Below, piece after piece: positions 1 to 8,540 of a DNA stretch of 38,592 bases. The stretch is from contig JAKORA010000058.1 in assembly GCA_029778075.1 (NCBI GenBank), forward strand, positions 1-38,592. The letters run 5' to 3'. Under the pieces are notes generated by a model. The model ran no database searches and was not told the DNA's origin. It worked only from the letters and a program-made list of their open reading frames with translations. This DNA comes from Bacillota bacterium. Lineage in GTDB: Bacteria; Bacillota; Dethiobacteria; DTU022; UBA8154. A program made the position numbers and the translations under genes. Positions within the stretch are counted from its first letter, which is position 1. Every line of letters begins with the position of its first letter.

Positions 1-27
1 CCCTCCACAAAAGGGGGCTTTTTTTGT
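1..27 (+). terminator. 3' part of a probable rho-independent terminator cut by the window start
   Basis: CCCTCCACAAAAGGGGGC followed by TTTTTTT; the 5' arm is truncated at base 1. Confidence 0.4.
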
Positions 28-163
28 TTTGGAAGTTTTAGTATAATTGGCATAAGATTCTGATAGGAGGTTTTTTGTGGAAGCTGTTCTTTTTATTTTG
101 GGCACCCGGATTTGGCGATAGGCCACACGTATTTAATCCGGTATGCCCAGCACAGTACGGTTC

Positions 164-192
164 TTGAATTTGTGGGCGTTTCGTGTTAAAAT
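164..192 (+). promoter_or_regulatory. Putative sigma-A promoter for selC
   Basis: TTGAAT (164-169), 17 nt spacer, TAAAAT (187-192), ending 14 nt before the tRNA 5' end. Confidence 0.6.
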
Positions 193-205
193 AAGTCGTG
201 CATCT

Positions 206-302
206 GGGAGTAGCTCGGCGCCTGGTGGGCCGCCCGGACTTCAAATCCGTGTGGTGGGCTGACGAGGTCCACGGTGGGTTCGATTCCCATCTACTCCCGC
301 CA
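206..302 (+). tRNA. selC: tRNA-Sec (anticodon TCA)
   Basis: GGGAGTAG...CTACTCCC G CCA gives an 8-bp acceptor stem; anticodon arm CGGACTTCAAATCCG with TCA anticodon; long extra arm; GGTTCGATTCC T-arm; encoded CCA; selA and selB lie downstream. Confidence 0.95.
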
Positions 303-329
303 GATAAAACGTCAAGCGGAGGACTGGAA

Positions 330-485
330 ATGAACGAGGAATTTGAAGCTGAAGTGATAAACAGCCATGTAGTCAAGTGCCCGGTATGTGACGGCAACCA
401 GGGCATAGTGCTGGTTTGGAACGACGGCGATGTTGATCTTATCTGCGTGGGCTGCAAGCACAAGGAGCGGATCAGCATCGACTAA
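330..485 (+). CDS. Small (51 aa) zinc-ribbon-like protein, function unknown
   Basis: ATG at 330 after SD-like GCGGAGGA; MNEEFEAEVINSHVVKCPVCDGNQGIVLVWNDGDVDLICVGCKHKERISID with CPVC...CVGC; the longer ORF (198-485) overlaps selC and its N-terminus is spurious. Confidence 0.7.
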   Translation: MNEEFEAEVINSHVVKCPVCDGNQGIVLVWNDGDVDLICVGCKHKERISID

Positions 486-581
486 ACAGGCTAAAAATTA
501 TACAGTCCCACCTCAGCGCCAGAGCTGCCTGCGCCTTGCCGGTAAAGCCGGGCTTTTTGTTGTCTGATAAGAAAAATAATT

Positions 582-1883
582 TTACGGTTGCTGGAAGTTA
601 TCCTTTTTAACCAGGTGTTCTTCAGGGACAGGCTGGTTTTTTTGTTTTCCCAGAAAAGTTTCCGGCATTAAAAAAACAAGGAAAAAAGCCACGGCAATAC
701 TTGCCAGGTAAAGGGTAAAAATTGTCTTGAAGGCGGAAAGGGCCGGTCTTGTTTGCAGTAATAGGTCCAAAAGATAACCGGTTACCCCCTGGAATAAAGC
801 TACGCCTACAAACATGGCAGCATTGACAGTGCCCATGGCTGTGCCGGCGACTGTAACCGGAAAGAGCTCTTTGACGCAGCCTTGATTAATCAGGAAGACG
901 ATGCTGAAGATCCCTATGGCAAAGTAAAGCAGCGAGGTACAAAAAGGACCCGGATAAGAAGAAAGGGAAAGCATAATTGCCCATGATATAAGCATTCCCA
1001 GCGTTCCCAGCATAAGTACGGGGCGCCTTGCCCGGAAAAAGCGGTCCGACATCATTCCCCAGAAAAGCCCTCCGATAATCATACCCAGGGAAATAAACAT
1101 TAAGTGGCTTCCTGCCGTTTCCCGGCTGATATTGTAAGAATCTTGCAGGTAGGCCGCTCCCCACAGACCGGAGAAGCTGAAAAGCACACCGTAAACAAGC
1201 AGGGCCCATATGGTAAAGGGCCAAAAAGTGCGGTAGCGCCAGAAAGGCACTGTGCCCGGTTGTAAAGCGGCCGCTGCTTCTTTGCTTTCTTTACCTGTTT
1301 CTCTATCGTCAACAGGAAACTTTTGCGGTTTCATCAGATACAAGGCCAGCAGGACCAGAAAAAACAAGGCGACCGCAGGAATAACAAAAGAATATCGCCA
1401 GCCGATTTTTTCTACCGACAGTGCCATGGGAAGGGTGGAGAGCATCAAGCCCAGTGAGCCGATAGCATTAATTATGCTGGTCCGGGTGGCGAATTCATCG
1501 GGGCGGTAAGATATGGAGAGATATTTAAGGGCTGGAATCCATATTCCTGCCGTTCCTGCACCGGTCAGTAACCTTGCCCAGGTAGCCATATTAATACTCG
1601 TGGAGAAAGCAAAAAGAAGAGCTCCGGCGACACCCAGCGAGCCAAACCCAAATACCGTATAACGCACGCCGATACGATCCGAAAGAAAGCCCACGGGTAT
1701 CTGCACCGCGGCGTATGCCCAAAAAAAAGCCGAGGCCATCAAGGCCAGGGATGTTTCGGGAACAGCAAAATCTTTCATCAAATCTTTCACTATTACGGCT
1801 GGACTTGTACGCATAAAAAGGGCTATGATAAAGAGCACACAAAGAACGATGAATACTGTCTCGCGCCTGGATGCACGAATCAT
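582..1883 (-). CDS. Major facilitator superfamily (MFS) transporter
   Basis: 433 aa, many hydrophobic helices, MFS-like loop motif GFLSDRIGVRYT and GMMSDRFFRARRP. Confidence 0.9.
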   Translation of the reverse strand: MIRASRRETVFIVLCVLFIIALFMRTSPAVIVKDLMKDFAVPETSLALMASAFFWAYAAVQIPVGFLSDRIGVRYTVFGFGSLGVAGALLFAFSTSINMATWARLLTGAGTAGIWIPALKYLSISYRPDEFATRTSIINAIGSLGLMLSTLPMALSVEKIGWRYSFVIPAVALFFLVLLALYLMKPQKFPVDDRETGKESKEAAAALQPGTVPFWRYRTFWPFTIWALLVYGVLFSFSGLWGAAYLQDSYNISRETAGSHLMFISLGMIIGGLFWGMMSDRFFRARRPVLMLGTLGMLISWAIMLSLSSYPGPFCTSLLYFAIGIFSIVFLINQGCVKELFPVTVAGTAMGTVNAAMFVGVALFQGVTGYLLDLLLQTRPALSAFKTIFTLYLASIAVAFFLVFLMPETFLGKQKNQPVPEEHLVKKDNFQQP

Positions 1884-2129
1884 TTTGTATGAGCCTCCCA
1901 GGATATTTTTTGAGTTGCTTTGCTTAGAAATATTTTTATTACTTTTTGAGATGGAAACAGGGGCTGGTTTTAAGCTTTTAAATAATACAATATATTTTCT
2001 ACTACTGTTAGAAAATTCCTTCTTTTTAAGAAATCCCGCTTAAATTGTTTTTAAGAAGTGCCTTGGTGCTGGCTTACAGTTCTCTTTAGAGATATAATAA
2101 TAAATGTAGCAAGGAAGGGGGAGAGCACT

Positions 2130-3581
2130 TTGCCTCGCGAATTTAGACAACGTTATTTACGCCTCCTGCCTGCAGTAGACAGGATACTGCTGGAGAAGAG
2201 CCTGGCAGGGATCGAAGAAGAGGTTCCACGCGCCCTGATAGTGGAAGCAGTCAAAGAAGTTTTGGCGGAAAAAAGGTCCGTTATTTCCAGGGCTGCCGCT
2301 GAAAAGGAACTGGAGCTTTTGGATGTTTCCTCCCCTGCATTGGCTGGAGAGGCCCTGGAAAGAATAAAAGAGAAAATGGAATATAATCTGCGGCCTGTTT
2401 TTAATGCAACCGGTGTACTTCTGCATACAAACCTTGGACGCGCTCCCCTGGCCGCGGCGGCTGTTGAAGCTGTTAAAGGGGTTGGCGCTTCATTCAGCAA
2501 CCTGGAGATTTCGCTGCACAGCGGAAAGAGATCTTCACGCTATGAGCATGTAGAGGAACTTCTCTGCCGGCTGACAGGAGCGGAAGCGGCGCTTGTTGTT
2601 AATAATAACGCCGCGGCGGTTTTTTTGGCGCTCAACTCATTAGCGGCCGGGAAAGAAGTTATTGTTTCCAGGGGAGAGCTGGTGGAAATAGGAGGCTCTT
2701 TTCGCCTGCCGGAGGTCATGGCCTCCAGCGGAGCGTCTCTGGTGGAGGTGGGTACAACGAACAAGACTTACACCGGGGACTATAAGAAGGCCATAGGTGA
2801 AAAAACAGCCTTGCTGCTCAAAGTCCATACCAGCAACTTTAAAGTCCTGGGCTTTGCCTCTGCAGTTTCCGCTTCCGCGCTGGTAAGGTTGGGCAAGGAC
2901 TACGGGCTCCCTGTGATGGAGGATGTGGGAAGCGGTGTCCTGGTGGACCTCTCCAGGTACGGGCTTCCTTATGAGCCAAGGGTTCAGGATTCTGTAGCCG
3001 CCGGAGTCGATGTGATTACCTTTAGCGGGGATAAGCTTCTGGGAGGACCTCAGGCCGGCCTGATTATCGGCAGGAAAAAATATATCGACCGGATCAAGAG
3101 CAACCAGTTAATGAGAGCCCTGCGCGTGGATAAGCTCACGGTGACGGCCCTGGAGGCAACGCTGCGCCTTTACCTCGATGAAAAGAAAGCATTGCGCGAA
3201 ATCCCCGTCTTGCGCATGTTGACCGTACCTGGTGAGGTTTTGCAGCGTCGGGCTGAGGCGCTGGCCGCAGAGCTCAGAAAAAAACTCGCGGGGGAATGGG
3301 AGATCGATATTCTTCATGAGAAATCCAGGGTGGGAGGCGGTTCGCTGCCTTTGGTTTCTCTTCCCAGCAGCCAGATAAGCCTGGGGCTAAAGGGAGTAAA
3401 TGCCGGTGAATTGGCGCAAAGGCTGCGCAAGGCCAAACCGCCTGTCATAGCCCGTGTCAAGAGACAGAGAGTGCTGCTGGATCTACGTTCTCTGAGGGAG
3501 GAAGATGATAAAGAGCTTCTGGAAACAATTGTCCGTACCTTCAGCAGTAGCGGGATGGGAAAAAACGGGGGTGGCAGCTAA
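2130..3581 (+). CDS. selA: L-seryl-tRNA(Sec) selenium transferase
   Basis: PLP-dependent SelA-type sequence (FNATGVLLHTNLGRAPL..., EVGTTNKTY, TFSGDKLLGGPQAGLIIG); likely TTG start at 2130 after AGGAAGGGGGAG; followed by selB. Confidence 0.95.
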   Translation: MPREFRQRYLRLLPAVDRILLEKSLAGIEEEVPRALIVEAVKEVLAEKRSVISRAAAEKELELLDVSSPALAGEALERIKEKMEYNLRPVFNATGVLLHTNLGRAPLAAAAVEAVKGVGASFSNLEISLHSGKRSSRYEHVEELLCRLTGAEAALVVNNNAAAVFLALNSLAAGKEVIVSRGELVEIGGSFRLPEVMASSGASLVEVGTTNKTYTGDYKKAIGEKTALLLKVHTSNFKVLGFASAVSASALVRLGKDYGLPVMEDVGSGVLVDLSRYGLPYEPRVQDSVAAGVDVITFSGDKLLGGPQAGLIIGRKKYIDRIKSNQLMRALRVDKLTVTALEATLRLYLDEKKALREIPVLRMLTVPGEVLQRRAEALAAELRKKLAGEWEIDILHEKSRVGGGSLPLVSLPSSQISLGLKGVNAGELAQRLRKAKPPVIARVKRQRVLLDLRSLREEDDKELLETIVRTFSSSGMGKNGGGS

Positions 3582-3584
3582 ACA

Positions 3585-5477
3585 ATGATTATCGGGACAG
3601 CAGGGCATGTGGATCATGGGAAGACGGAGCTTATTAAGGCGTTGACAGGGGTTGATACCGATCGTTTAAAAGAGGAAAAAGAAAGAGGCATTTCCATTGA
3701 TATCGGTTTTGCTCCTTTTTACCTCCCCGGCGGAAGACTGGCAGGAGTCGTTGATGTTCCCGGCCATGAAAAGTTTATCCATAATATGCTGGCAGGTATA
3801 GGCGGGATAGATCTGGTTCTGATGGTAGTAGATGCCACGGAGGGGGTTATGCCGCAAACCAGGGAACACCTCGATATCCTGGAGCTGCTCGGCATTTTAA
3901 AGGGATTGGTTGTTATTACCAAGATTGATCTTGTTGACGAGGAATGGCTGGAGATGGTCGTGGAGGAAGTGAAGGAGAGCTTCAAGGGGACGTTCCTGGA
4001 GGGTGCTCCCCTGCACCTTGTTTCTTCTGTTACGAAAGCAGGGATTCCGGAGCTAAAAAAGGAGATTGCCGCTATGGCCGTTTCCCTTGCAGCCAAGGAT
4101 GCTGATGCACCCCTGCGCATTCCCGTAGATCGCGTCTTTACCATTGCGGGGTTTGGGACCGTTGTTACCGGCACGATTATCAGCGGAACAGTAAAAACCG
4201 GAGAGATTGTGGAAGTAGTCCCTCCGGGTAAAGAGTTCAGAGTAAGGGGCCTTCAGGTTCACGGAGAAGCGGTGGGGGAGGCCTCTGCCGGGCAGCGAGT
4301 CGCGGTAAACCTCTCCGGGTTGGAGAAAAGGGAAGTCTTGAGAGGCAGTGTGGTAGCAGCACCGGGCTATTTTCGCCCGACCCGCTTTCTGGATACCAGG
4401 TTAAAACTTCTTTCCTCCGCCCACAAAACTCTGGTAAATTTGTCACCCGTCCATTTTTATCTGGGTACTGCCCGGGTCGTTGCCAAGCTGTTGCTGCTGG
4501 GCTGTGACGAACTTGCTCCCGGAGAAGAGGGCTTTGTTCAATGCCGCCTGGATAGGCCGCTTGTGGCACGTCGGGGCGATCGCTTCATTATCCGTTCGTA
4601 TTCTCCGATGGTTACTATCGGAGGCGGAGTAGTCCTGGATGAACATCCTCCGCGCCATAAGAGGTTTAAGCCGGGAGTTCTGGAAAAACTGGAGGATTTG
4701 CACAAAGATGACCCGCTGCCTTTTGTCATGCAGAAGCTTGAGGAGAGCAGGGGGGCTACCCTGGCGGAGCTGGCGCAACTCCTTAAAATGGGGTTAGCGC
4801 CGCTAAGCGACCTGCTGGAACGGGCACGAAAAGAAAACAAAGTTGTTTTAATCGGTGATTACTATGTTACTGCCGGGAACATTGATGCATGGGGTACGGC
4901 GCTTTTAAAGGAACTTGCCCGTTTTCATAGTGAAAAGCCTCTCTGGCCAGGGATGCATAAAGCGCAACTCAGCGGAATTTTCCCGCGCAAAATTACAGGG
5001 CGTGCCTACGATTCGCTTCTTGATTATTATAAGCAAAAAGGCCTTATTGAGATAAAAGGTGACATAATCTCCAGGAAAGATTTTATCCCCCGACCCACTG
5101 CAATGCAGGAGCAGAAAATAGAAGAAATACTGCGCTTCTTTATACAGGGGGGGATTACTCCCCCGTCGTTGAAGGAGTTATGGAGCTCTCTGAGCTTGAA
5201 GAAAGAGGAAGGGGAAAGCTATCTGGAATACCTGATTAATAAGGGTTCAATTGTTAGGGTTAGCGAAGAAATATTCTTGCACAGCGAACCGTACGCCAAA
5301 TGCCTGGATATATTAAAAGAACATTTCCGGGCCAACAAGAGTATCAGCCTGGCCCAGTACAGGGATCTGCTGGGGAGTTCACGCAAGTATGCTCAGGCAC
5401 TTCTGGAACATTTTGACAGCTGCAAGTTTACCCGGCGCCTGGGTGACGAAAGGGTGCCCTGGAAACTCCCCGTGTAA
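3585..5477 (+). CDS. selB: Selenocysteine-specific translation elongation factor SelB
   Basis: GTPase motifs GTAGHVDHGKTELIKALTG, DVPGHEKFIHNML, TKIDLVD; 630 aa with winged-helix-like C-terminal extension; 3 nt after selA. Confidence 0.96.
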   Translation: MIIGTAGHVDHGKTELIKALTGVDTDRLKEEKERGISIDIGFAPFYLPGGRLAGVVDVPGHEKFIHNMLAGIGGIDLVLMVVDATEGVMPQTREHLDILELLGILKGLVVITKIDLVDEEWLEMVVEEVKESFKGTFLEGAPLHLVSSVTKAGIPELKKEIAAMAVSLAAKDADAPLRIPVDRVFTIAGFGTVVTGTIISGTVKTGEIVEVVPPGKEFRVRGLQVHGEAVGEASAGQRVAVNLSGLEKREVLRGSVVAAPGYFRPTRFLDTRLKLLSSAHKTLVNLSPVHFYLGTARVVAKLLLLGCDELAPGEEGFVQCRLDRPLVARRGDRFIIRSYSPMVTIGGGVVLDEHPPRHKRFKPGVLEKLEDLHKDDPLPFVMQKLEESRGATLAELAQLLKMGLAPLSDLLERARKENKVVLIGDYYVTAGNIDAWGTALLKELARFHSEKPLWPGMHKAQLSGIFPRKITGRAYDSLLDYYKQKGLIEIKGDIISRKDFIPRPTAMQEQKIEEILRFFIQGGITPPSLKELWSSLSLKKEEGESYLEYLINKGSIVRVSEEIFLHSEPYAKCLDILKEHFRANKSISLAQYRDLLGSSRKYAQALLEHFDSCKFTRRLGDERVPWKLPV

Positions 5478-5544
5478 ATGCTCTGGCAGCTCGCGATTAT
5501 CTACCTATATTATCCTAATCCACGATATACGTACACACCAAGAC

Positions 5545-5739
5545 TTAAAATGTATTGTGGTCTTTTGTCATGTACTGGTAGATTAGCCTGTCCAGCTCTC
5601 TGCTGATTTCATAGGTCTTCGGACAACTGCGGGGTGTATTGCTCTTAATATTAATATTTTTATTTAGCTGCTTCCGTAGATCTTCAATGCGGTCAAGCAG
5701 TTTTTCTTCTTGTTTACAGCAGTTCATTATTCCAGTCAT
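5545..5739 (-). CDS. Spo0E-like sporulation regulatory (aspartyl phosphatase) family protein
   Basis: 64 aa; LLDRIEDLRKQLN...YEISRELDRLIYQYM matches the Spo0E family helix pattern with (S)xELDxLIxxY; an internal ATG (MNCCKQ...) may be the true start. Confidence 0.8.
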   Translation of the reverse strand: MTGIMNCCKQEEKLLDRIEDLRKQLNKNINIKSNTPRSCPKTYEISRELDRLIYQYMTKDHNTF

Positions 5740-6478
5740 TCCTTTCTAGAAATAAAATTGTGAAAAGCTGCATAATTTCTATCGTCTATTTAACAAACCA
5801 TTTTAAATCTTTGTTGAAAAAAGTTTACAATTTATTTACAAAATTTTTTAATTCAGGAATTCATTCCTATTTTGTTTGTATTTTTCGACATGAAAATAGA
5901 GAAATCCTCTTTTTGTAAGCAAAATTTTGCAATAATTTTTTGCATGATTATGTTTATATGCAACCTTGTCTGTTTTTGCTGTCTAATATTTCAAAATATG
6001 AAACACCCACCCTCTGATTATCAAGAAATAGTTAAAAAAACATCATATTTTCAAACTATTCCTTAATGCTTAAAATTAAATAACGCTAAGCAGGATTTTC
6101 TTTTGCCTGTGTCGAAAACAAAACTTGCAGTCTTTAATGTCTGGTTGGCGGCCAGGTTCAGACAGCGGTCCAAAATGGCAGTATGCTATTGAGCCTGTTG
6201 TAGGCTGTTGAAGCTATTGGTAGTGTTCAAACAAGTGTGGCTACCAATAGTTATAGTTGCGGTTTAGTTATCAGTAGTTATTAAATTACAGGGAGGTGTT
6301 TTGGCCAAAAAGATCTGAAAGTTGAACCGGAGGCAACGTTTTGCTTTTTAGATGATTTTCTAACCATTCTTTTTACTTAGTTTTTCCTGAAATGCTGGAT
6401 TTTCATTTCAACTTTATGAACTTTCAAGATGGACAATTTTAGAAGGGATGGCTGGTAAAATTACATCTCTAGCGAGGT

Positions 6479-7615
6479 ATGAAGATGAATACAGAACTGC
6501 AGAGTTTTATCCAGAAATATGATTTACTAGGCTGCGTTCAGTGCGGAAGATGTACCGGTGGCTGCCCGGTTACTGTACGGACCAATTTAAATGTCCGCCG
6601 CTTTGTTTATGATGCAATCGACCAGGATGCGCTCGATGAACTGGCCAAATTGCCGGAAATATGGGACTGCACCGCCTGCAATACCTGCGCCGTCAGATGC
6701 CCCAAAGGTTTGAAACCTGTAGAGGTGCTGATAGGATTGAGGAATATTCTCGTAGAGAGCGGTGCTGTGCAGCCGACGGTCAGGGATGCCCTGGAAAGCG
6801 TCTTTCGTGAAGGCAATCCCTGGGATAAACCCCGGGCTACCCGCTCTGATTGGATGCAGGGGCTGGAGGTAAAAATTGCTGAACCTGGCGAAAGAGTAGA
6901 AAACCTTATTTTCGTTTGCTGCACCATTGCTTACGATCCAAAGGTGCAGGTGACAGCGAAAAACCTGGTTAAGATTTTAAACAAGTCCGGAGTTGATTAC
7001 GGTTTCATCGGGGACAGCGAGACCTGCTGCTCCAGCGAGGTGCACAACCTGGGAGAAGAGGGCCTCTTTGAAATGATGATAGAGGATAACACAGAGCTGC
7101 TGAACAGTTATGATGCAGCCAGGCTTGTCACCATCTCGCCACACTGTTACTCCACTTTTAAGAACCAGTATCCCGGCTTAAAAGCGGAGGTCATTCACTA
7201 TACTCACCTGCTTAAAGAAATCCTGGAAGAAAATAAGCTGGAACTTCAAGGTGAATTTCCTGAAAAGATCGTTTTTCATGATCCCTGTTTCCTGGGTAAA
7301 CAAAACGGCGTCTTCGAAGAGCCGCGCTATATCCTGGGCCGTATTCCGGGAGCGGAGATTGTTGAGTTTGAGCGCTCAAAGGAGCGCAGCCTCTGCTGCG
7401 AAGGAGGCGGCGGCAAGATGTGGGTCGAGTCGGAGTCCCGTTTGGAACGCCTGGCAGAGGTGAGAGCCAAAGATGCCAAAGCGCTGGGGGCAAGTATTCT
7501 GGCGGTAGCCTGTCCTTTCTGTGTTTTGACACTGGACGACGCCGTCAAAGCCAAGGGCTTTGAGGAAGAAATGCGCGTCGCAGAGATCCTTGAAATTATC
7601 GGGGAACTGGTTTAA
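6479..7615 (+). CDS. HdrC/HdrB-like Fe-S fusion protein (N-terminal 4Fe-4S clusters plus CCG domains)
   Basis: CVQCGRCTGGCPV and CTACNTCAVRCPKG ferredoxin motifs; C-terminal DPCFLG...LCCEGGGGKMW...CPFC CCG motif; 378 aa, no transmembrane segment seen. Confidence 0.88.
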   Translation: MKMNTELQSFIQKYDLLGCVQCGRCTGGCPVTVRTNLNVRRFVYDAIDQDALDELAKLPEIWDCTACNTCAVRCPKGLKPVEVLIGLRNILVESGAVQPTVRDALESVFREGNPWDKPRATRSDWMQGLEVKIAEPGERVENLIFVCCTIAYDPKVQVTAKNLVKILNKSGVDYGFIGDSETCCSSEVHNLGEEGLFEMMIEDNTELLNSYDAARLVTISPHCYSTFKNQYPGLKAEVIHYTHLLKEILEENKLELQGEFPEKIVFHDPCFLGKQNGVFEEPRYILGRIPGAEIVEFERSKERSLCCEGGGGKMWVESESRLERLAEVRAKDAKALGASILAVACPFCVLTLDDAVKAKGFEEEMRVAEILEIIGELV

Positions 7616-7750
7616 ATTTGCAGACCTCTTCTTTTACTGGCATTAATGTACCAAGAAGGAGGGGATAGCTTAAAATTAGATGGATAAAGGAAGCTGTCGT
7701 GAAGTGAAATTATCTTTTAAAAAACCTGAGTTGTAGGAGGTGGAAGCCTT

Positions 7751-8539
7751 ATGAAAACTTTTGTTTGTATCAAGAGAGTGCCGGATACTTCGGAAGCAGA
7801 GGTAAAAGTGGACGCTACGGGCAAGGATGTTGACAGCAGCAGGTTTTCTTTTGATATAAATGATGCTGACAACTATGCCGTAGAAGAAGCTGTGCGTATT
7901 AAAGAGGCTAAAGGAGGAACCGTGCAGGTCGTTTGTTTGGGACCCCAGGATGCCGATGTAATGATCCGTATGGCTCTGGCCAAAGGCGGTGACAGTGCTG
8001 TAAGGATCGACGATCCCCGGATTAATGTCCTGGATCCCCTGAAAGTAGCTAAGGTTTTAGCCGCTGTTGTCAAAGGCCAGGAATTTGACCTGGTATTGAC
8101 AGGGTGTATGGCCAACGACGATGGTAATATGGCCGTCGGGGTAGCCGTGGCGGAGGAGCTGGGCGTCCCGCATGCTGCCATGGTGAAAAAACTGGAAATC
8201 GGAGACGGAAAGGTAAAAGCTTACAGGGAGCTGGAGGGCGGTATCTCCGAAGTAGTGGAGATTGACTTGCCGGCGGTTATTACTATCCAGACCGGGATCA
8301 ATGAGCCCCGCTATGCACCGATCAGGGGTATCAGGGAAGCCCAGAAGAAAGAGCTTAAAGTGTTGAAACTGGAGGATCTGGGGCTTGCAGAAAGCGATGT
8401 TAATGCAGACAGCTCCCTGGTCGAACTGCAAAAGCTCTATATTCCTGAGGTAGTCTCCCACGCGGAAATAATCGAGGGCGAACCCGAGGAGAAAGCGGAG
8501 ATTATGGCTACCAAGCTGGTGAAAGGAGGGCTGCTCTAA
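7751..8539 (+). CDS. etfB: Electron transfer flavoprotein beta subunit
   Basis: MKTFVCIKRVPDTSEAEVKVD...; AVEEAVRIKEA; typical EtfB length and pairing with EtfA. Confidence 0.95.
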   Translation: MKTFVCIKRVPDTSEAEVKVDATGKDVDSSRFSFDINDADNYAVEEAVRIKEAKGGTVQVVCLGPQDADVMIRMALAKGGDSAVRIDDPRINVLDPLKVAKVLAAVVKGQEFDLVLTGCMANDDGNMAVGVAVAEELGVPHAAMVKKLEIGDGKVKAYRELEGGISEVVEIDLPAVITIQTGINEPRYAPIRGIREAQKKELKVLKLEDLGLAESDVNADSSLVELQKLYIPEVVSHAEIIEGEPEEKAEIMATKLVKGGLL

Positions 8540-8540
8540 A

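Noticed and set aside
79-123. Possible 14-codon peptide (GTG GAA GCT GTT CTT TTT ...TAG) after AGGAGG
   Set aside because: Too short, no homology signal; cannot be distinguished from chance.
198-329. N-terminal extension of ORF 198-485 (MHLGVARRLVGRPDFKSVWWADEV...)
   Set aside because: It reads through the tRNA-Sec gene; the true ORF start is the SD-preceded ATG at 330.
38-478. 146-aa ORF on the - strand
   Set aside because: Antisense to selC and the zinc-ribbon ORF, low-complexity Ser/Thr/Pro-rich translation, no family resemblance.
531-558. Terminator-like GCCGGTAAAGCCGGGCTTTTT between the zinc-ribbon ORF and the MFS gene
   Set aside because: The possible stem is only about 4 bp with a mismatch; too weak to call as a feature.
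5872-6066. 64-aa + strand ORF rich in Phe/Ile/Cys
   Set aside because: No SD, composition follows the AT-rich DNA, no recognisable family; most likely random.
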